In this document: one piece after another, positions 63,229 through 64,000 of the stretch
Layout: every line of letters starts with the position of its first letter
Position numbering within the stretch: position 1 is the first letter of the stretch
Assembly (NCBI GenBank): GCA_900318035.1
Contig: ONJC01000011.1
Coordinates: forward strand, 1 to 64,000
Reading direction: 5' to 3'
DNA length: 64,000 nt
From: an uncultured Methanobrevibacter sp.
Lineage (GTDB): Archaea; Methanobacteriota; Methanobacteria; Methanobacteriales; Methanobacteriaceae
Position numbers and translations under genes: made by a program
Notes under the pieces: generated by a model
Seen by the model: the letters and a program-made list of their open reading frames with translations, nothing else
Database searches by the model: none
Told to the model about the DNA's origin: nothing

Positions 63229-64000
63229 ATGAGGGAAAAGGATTTCGATATTAAAAACCCAAGAAAAAAATTCAAAAAAACTGAACGGGTGCCTCCAAAA
63301 GGTTATGACAATGCAAATGACTTTTTTGAGGACATGTACATGGATAAAGACATGATTTGGATGGGTCAAAATACAAATCATTTACACGACGATACAATAG
63401 CGGATGCCATGATTGATGCCATTCATGAAAAAACCTTCTGTAGATATCCTGCCCCTGAAGGATTCAGCGAACTTAAACAATTGATTTTAGATGATTTGGA
63501 TTTGGAAGGTTTTGAGGTGCTGTTGACATCAGGTGCAACAGAATCTTTATATTTATGTATGCAGGCTCTTCTGGAACCTGAAGACAATGTGATTCTATCA
63601 GATCCGGGATACTTTATCATTGGAGATTTTGCAAACAGATTTGCCGGTGAAGTCAGATACGTTCCTATCTATTATCCTGAAAATGACTATAAGTTGACTC
63701 CGGACCTTTTACGTGAAAATATGGATGAAAATACTCGTATGGTTATTCTGATAGATCCGTTAAACCCACTCGGTTCCTCATACACAGAAGACGAATTAAA
63801 GGAGTTTGCTGAAATTGCTAAGGAAAATGATTTGTACTTATTGCATGATATAACTTACAAAGACTTTGCACGTGAACATTTCCTTGTAGAAAACTATGCT
63901 CCCGGCCAAACATTAACAATATACAGCTTTTCAAAAATATTTGGAATGGCAGGGTTGAGGATTGGAGCGGTAGTTTCATCCAAACCGATTGTTGATGCTA
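63229..64000 (+). CDS. class I/II PLP aminotransferase, truncated by window end
   Basis: The first 257 residues are open to the window edge. It is a fold-type I aminotransferase: TSGATESLYLCMQALL (PLP phosphate region), DPGYFIIGDF, LIDPLNPLGSSYTEDEL (the N-P-x-G region), LLHDITYKDFA (PLP-ring aspartate) and SFSKIFGMAGLRIG with the PLP lysine. The acidic N-terminus (MREKDFDIKNPRKKFKKTERVPPKGYDN) is an odd extension. Substrate not assignable; aspartate/aromatic or HisC-like. ATG 63229 is the first plausible start. Confidence 0.88.
   Translation, partial: MREKDFDIKNPRKKFKKTERVPPKGYDNANDFFEDMYMDKDMIWMGQNTNHLHDDTIADAMIDAIHEKTFCRYPAPEGFSELKQLILDDLDLEGFEVLLTSGATESLYLCMQALLEPEDNVILSDPGYFIIGDFANRFAGEVRYVPIYYPENDYKLTPDLLRENMDENTRMVILIDPLNPLGSSYTEDELKEFAEIAKENDLYLLHDITYKDFAREHFLVENYAPGQTLTIYSFSKIFGMAGLRIGAVVSSKPIVDA

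Overview
The window looks like a chromosomal segment of a methanogenic archaeon of the order Methanobacteriales, most likely Methanobrevibacter or a close relative. The DNA is AT-rich. The information-processing genes are archaeal (TFE, Spt5, pelota, Cdc48, RadB, archaeal L11/L1/L10/L12, SecE). There is a methanogenesis-marker-8-like protein and an F420 gamma-glutamyl-ligase-like protein. MraY-like and MurG-like genes suggest a pseudomurein wall. A giant adhesin-like surface protein of nearly 4000 residues is typical of host-associated Methanobrevibacter. The genus assignment is inference from gene content; no search could be run.

Layout. 1-7.1 kb: rubredoxin; a tight operon of GlmU, gamma-carbonic-anhydrase-like protein, HisC and a radical-SAM RNR activase; an ASCH-TPR protein; GlmM on the opposite strand; a small membrane OB-fold protein. 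7.2-18 kb: a YhhQ/QueT-type transporter, DNA ligase and ThiC, the marker-8 protein, a DEDD exonuclease with a probable non-AUG start, Cdc48, a prephenate dehydrogenase, and an Rpn-like nuclease whose repetitive tail is frameshifted and partly duplicated next door. 18-31 kb: pelota, the MraY/MurG-like pair, a flavin disulfide reductase, HypC, an ACT protein, tRNA-Ile, a DUF59 protein, a short ArcS, an HD protein, TFE, a sugar dehydratase/aminotransferase pair and a CofE-like ligase. 31-39 kb: the archaeal core cluster ftsZ-secE-spt5-rpl11-rpl1-rpl10-rpl12, then alaS. 39-53 kb: the giant adhesin and a small companion sharing its C-terminal domain. 53-64 kb: ThiI, FBP aldolase/phosphatase, two orphan proteins, DUF3781, an ABC exporter, a RhuM protein, DUF357 plus archaetidylinositol-phosphate-synthase-like enzyme, Sua5, a probable thioester surface protein, RadB and a truncated aminotransferase.

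Several genes converge on the cell envelope. GlmU/GlmM make UDP-GlcNAc, the MraY/MurG-like pair use nucleotide-sugar precursors for pseudomurein, the dehydratase/aminotransferase pair makes an amino-dideoxy sugar, and the adhesins and thioester protein are exported, sequon-rich products. A second theme is translation and tRNA modification (ThiI, Sua5, ArcS, the YhhQ-type transporter, AlaS, pelota).

The most notable non-genic signals are perfect inverted repeats at many gene ends, often spanning the stop codon and followed by T runs; a 16-bp palindrome between the promoter and the tRNA-Ile gene; two inverted repeats in the cdc48 promoter; structured leaders ahead of spt5 and rpl1; and the Rpn tail-repeat arrangement.
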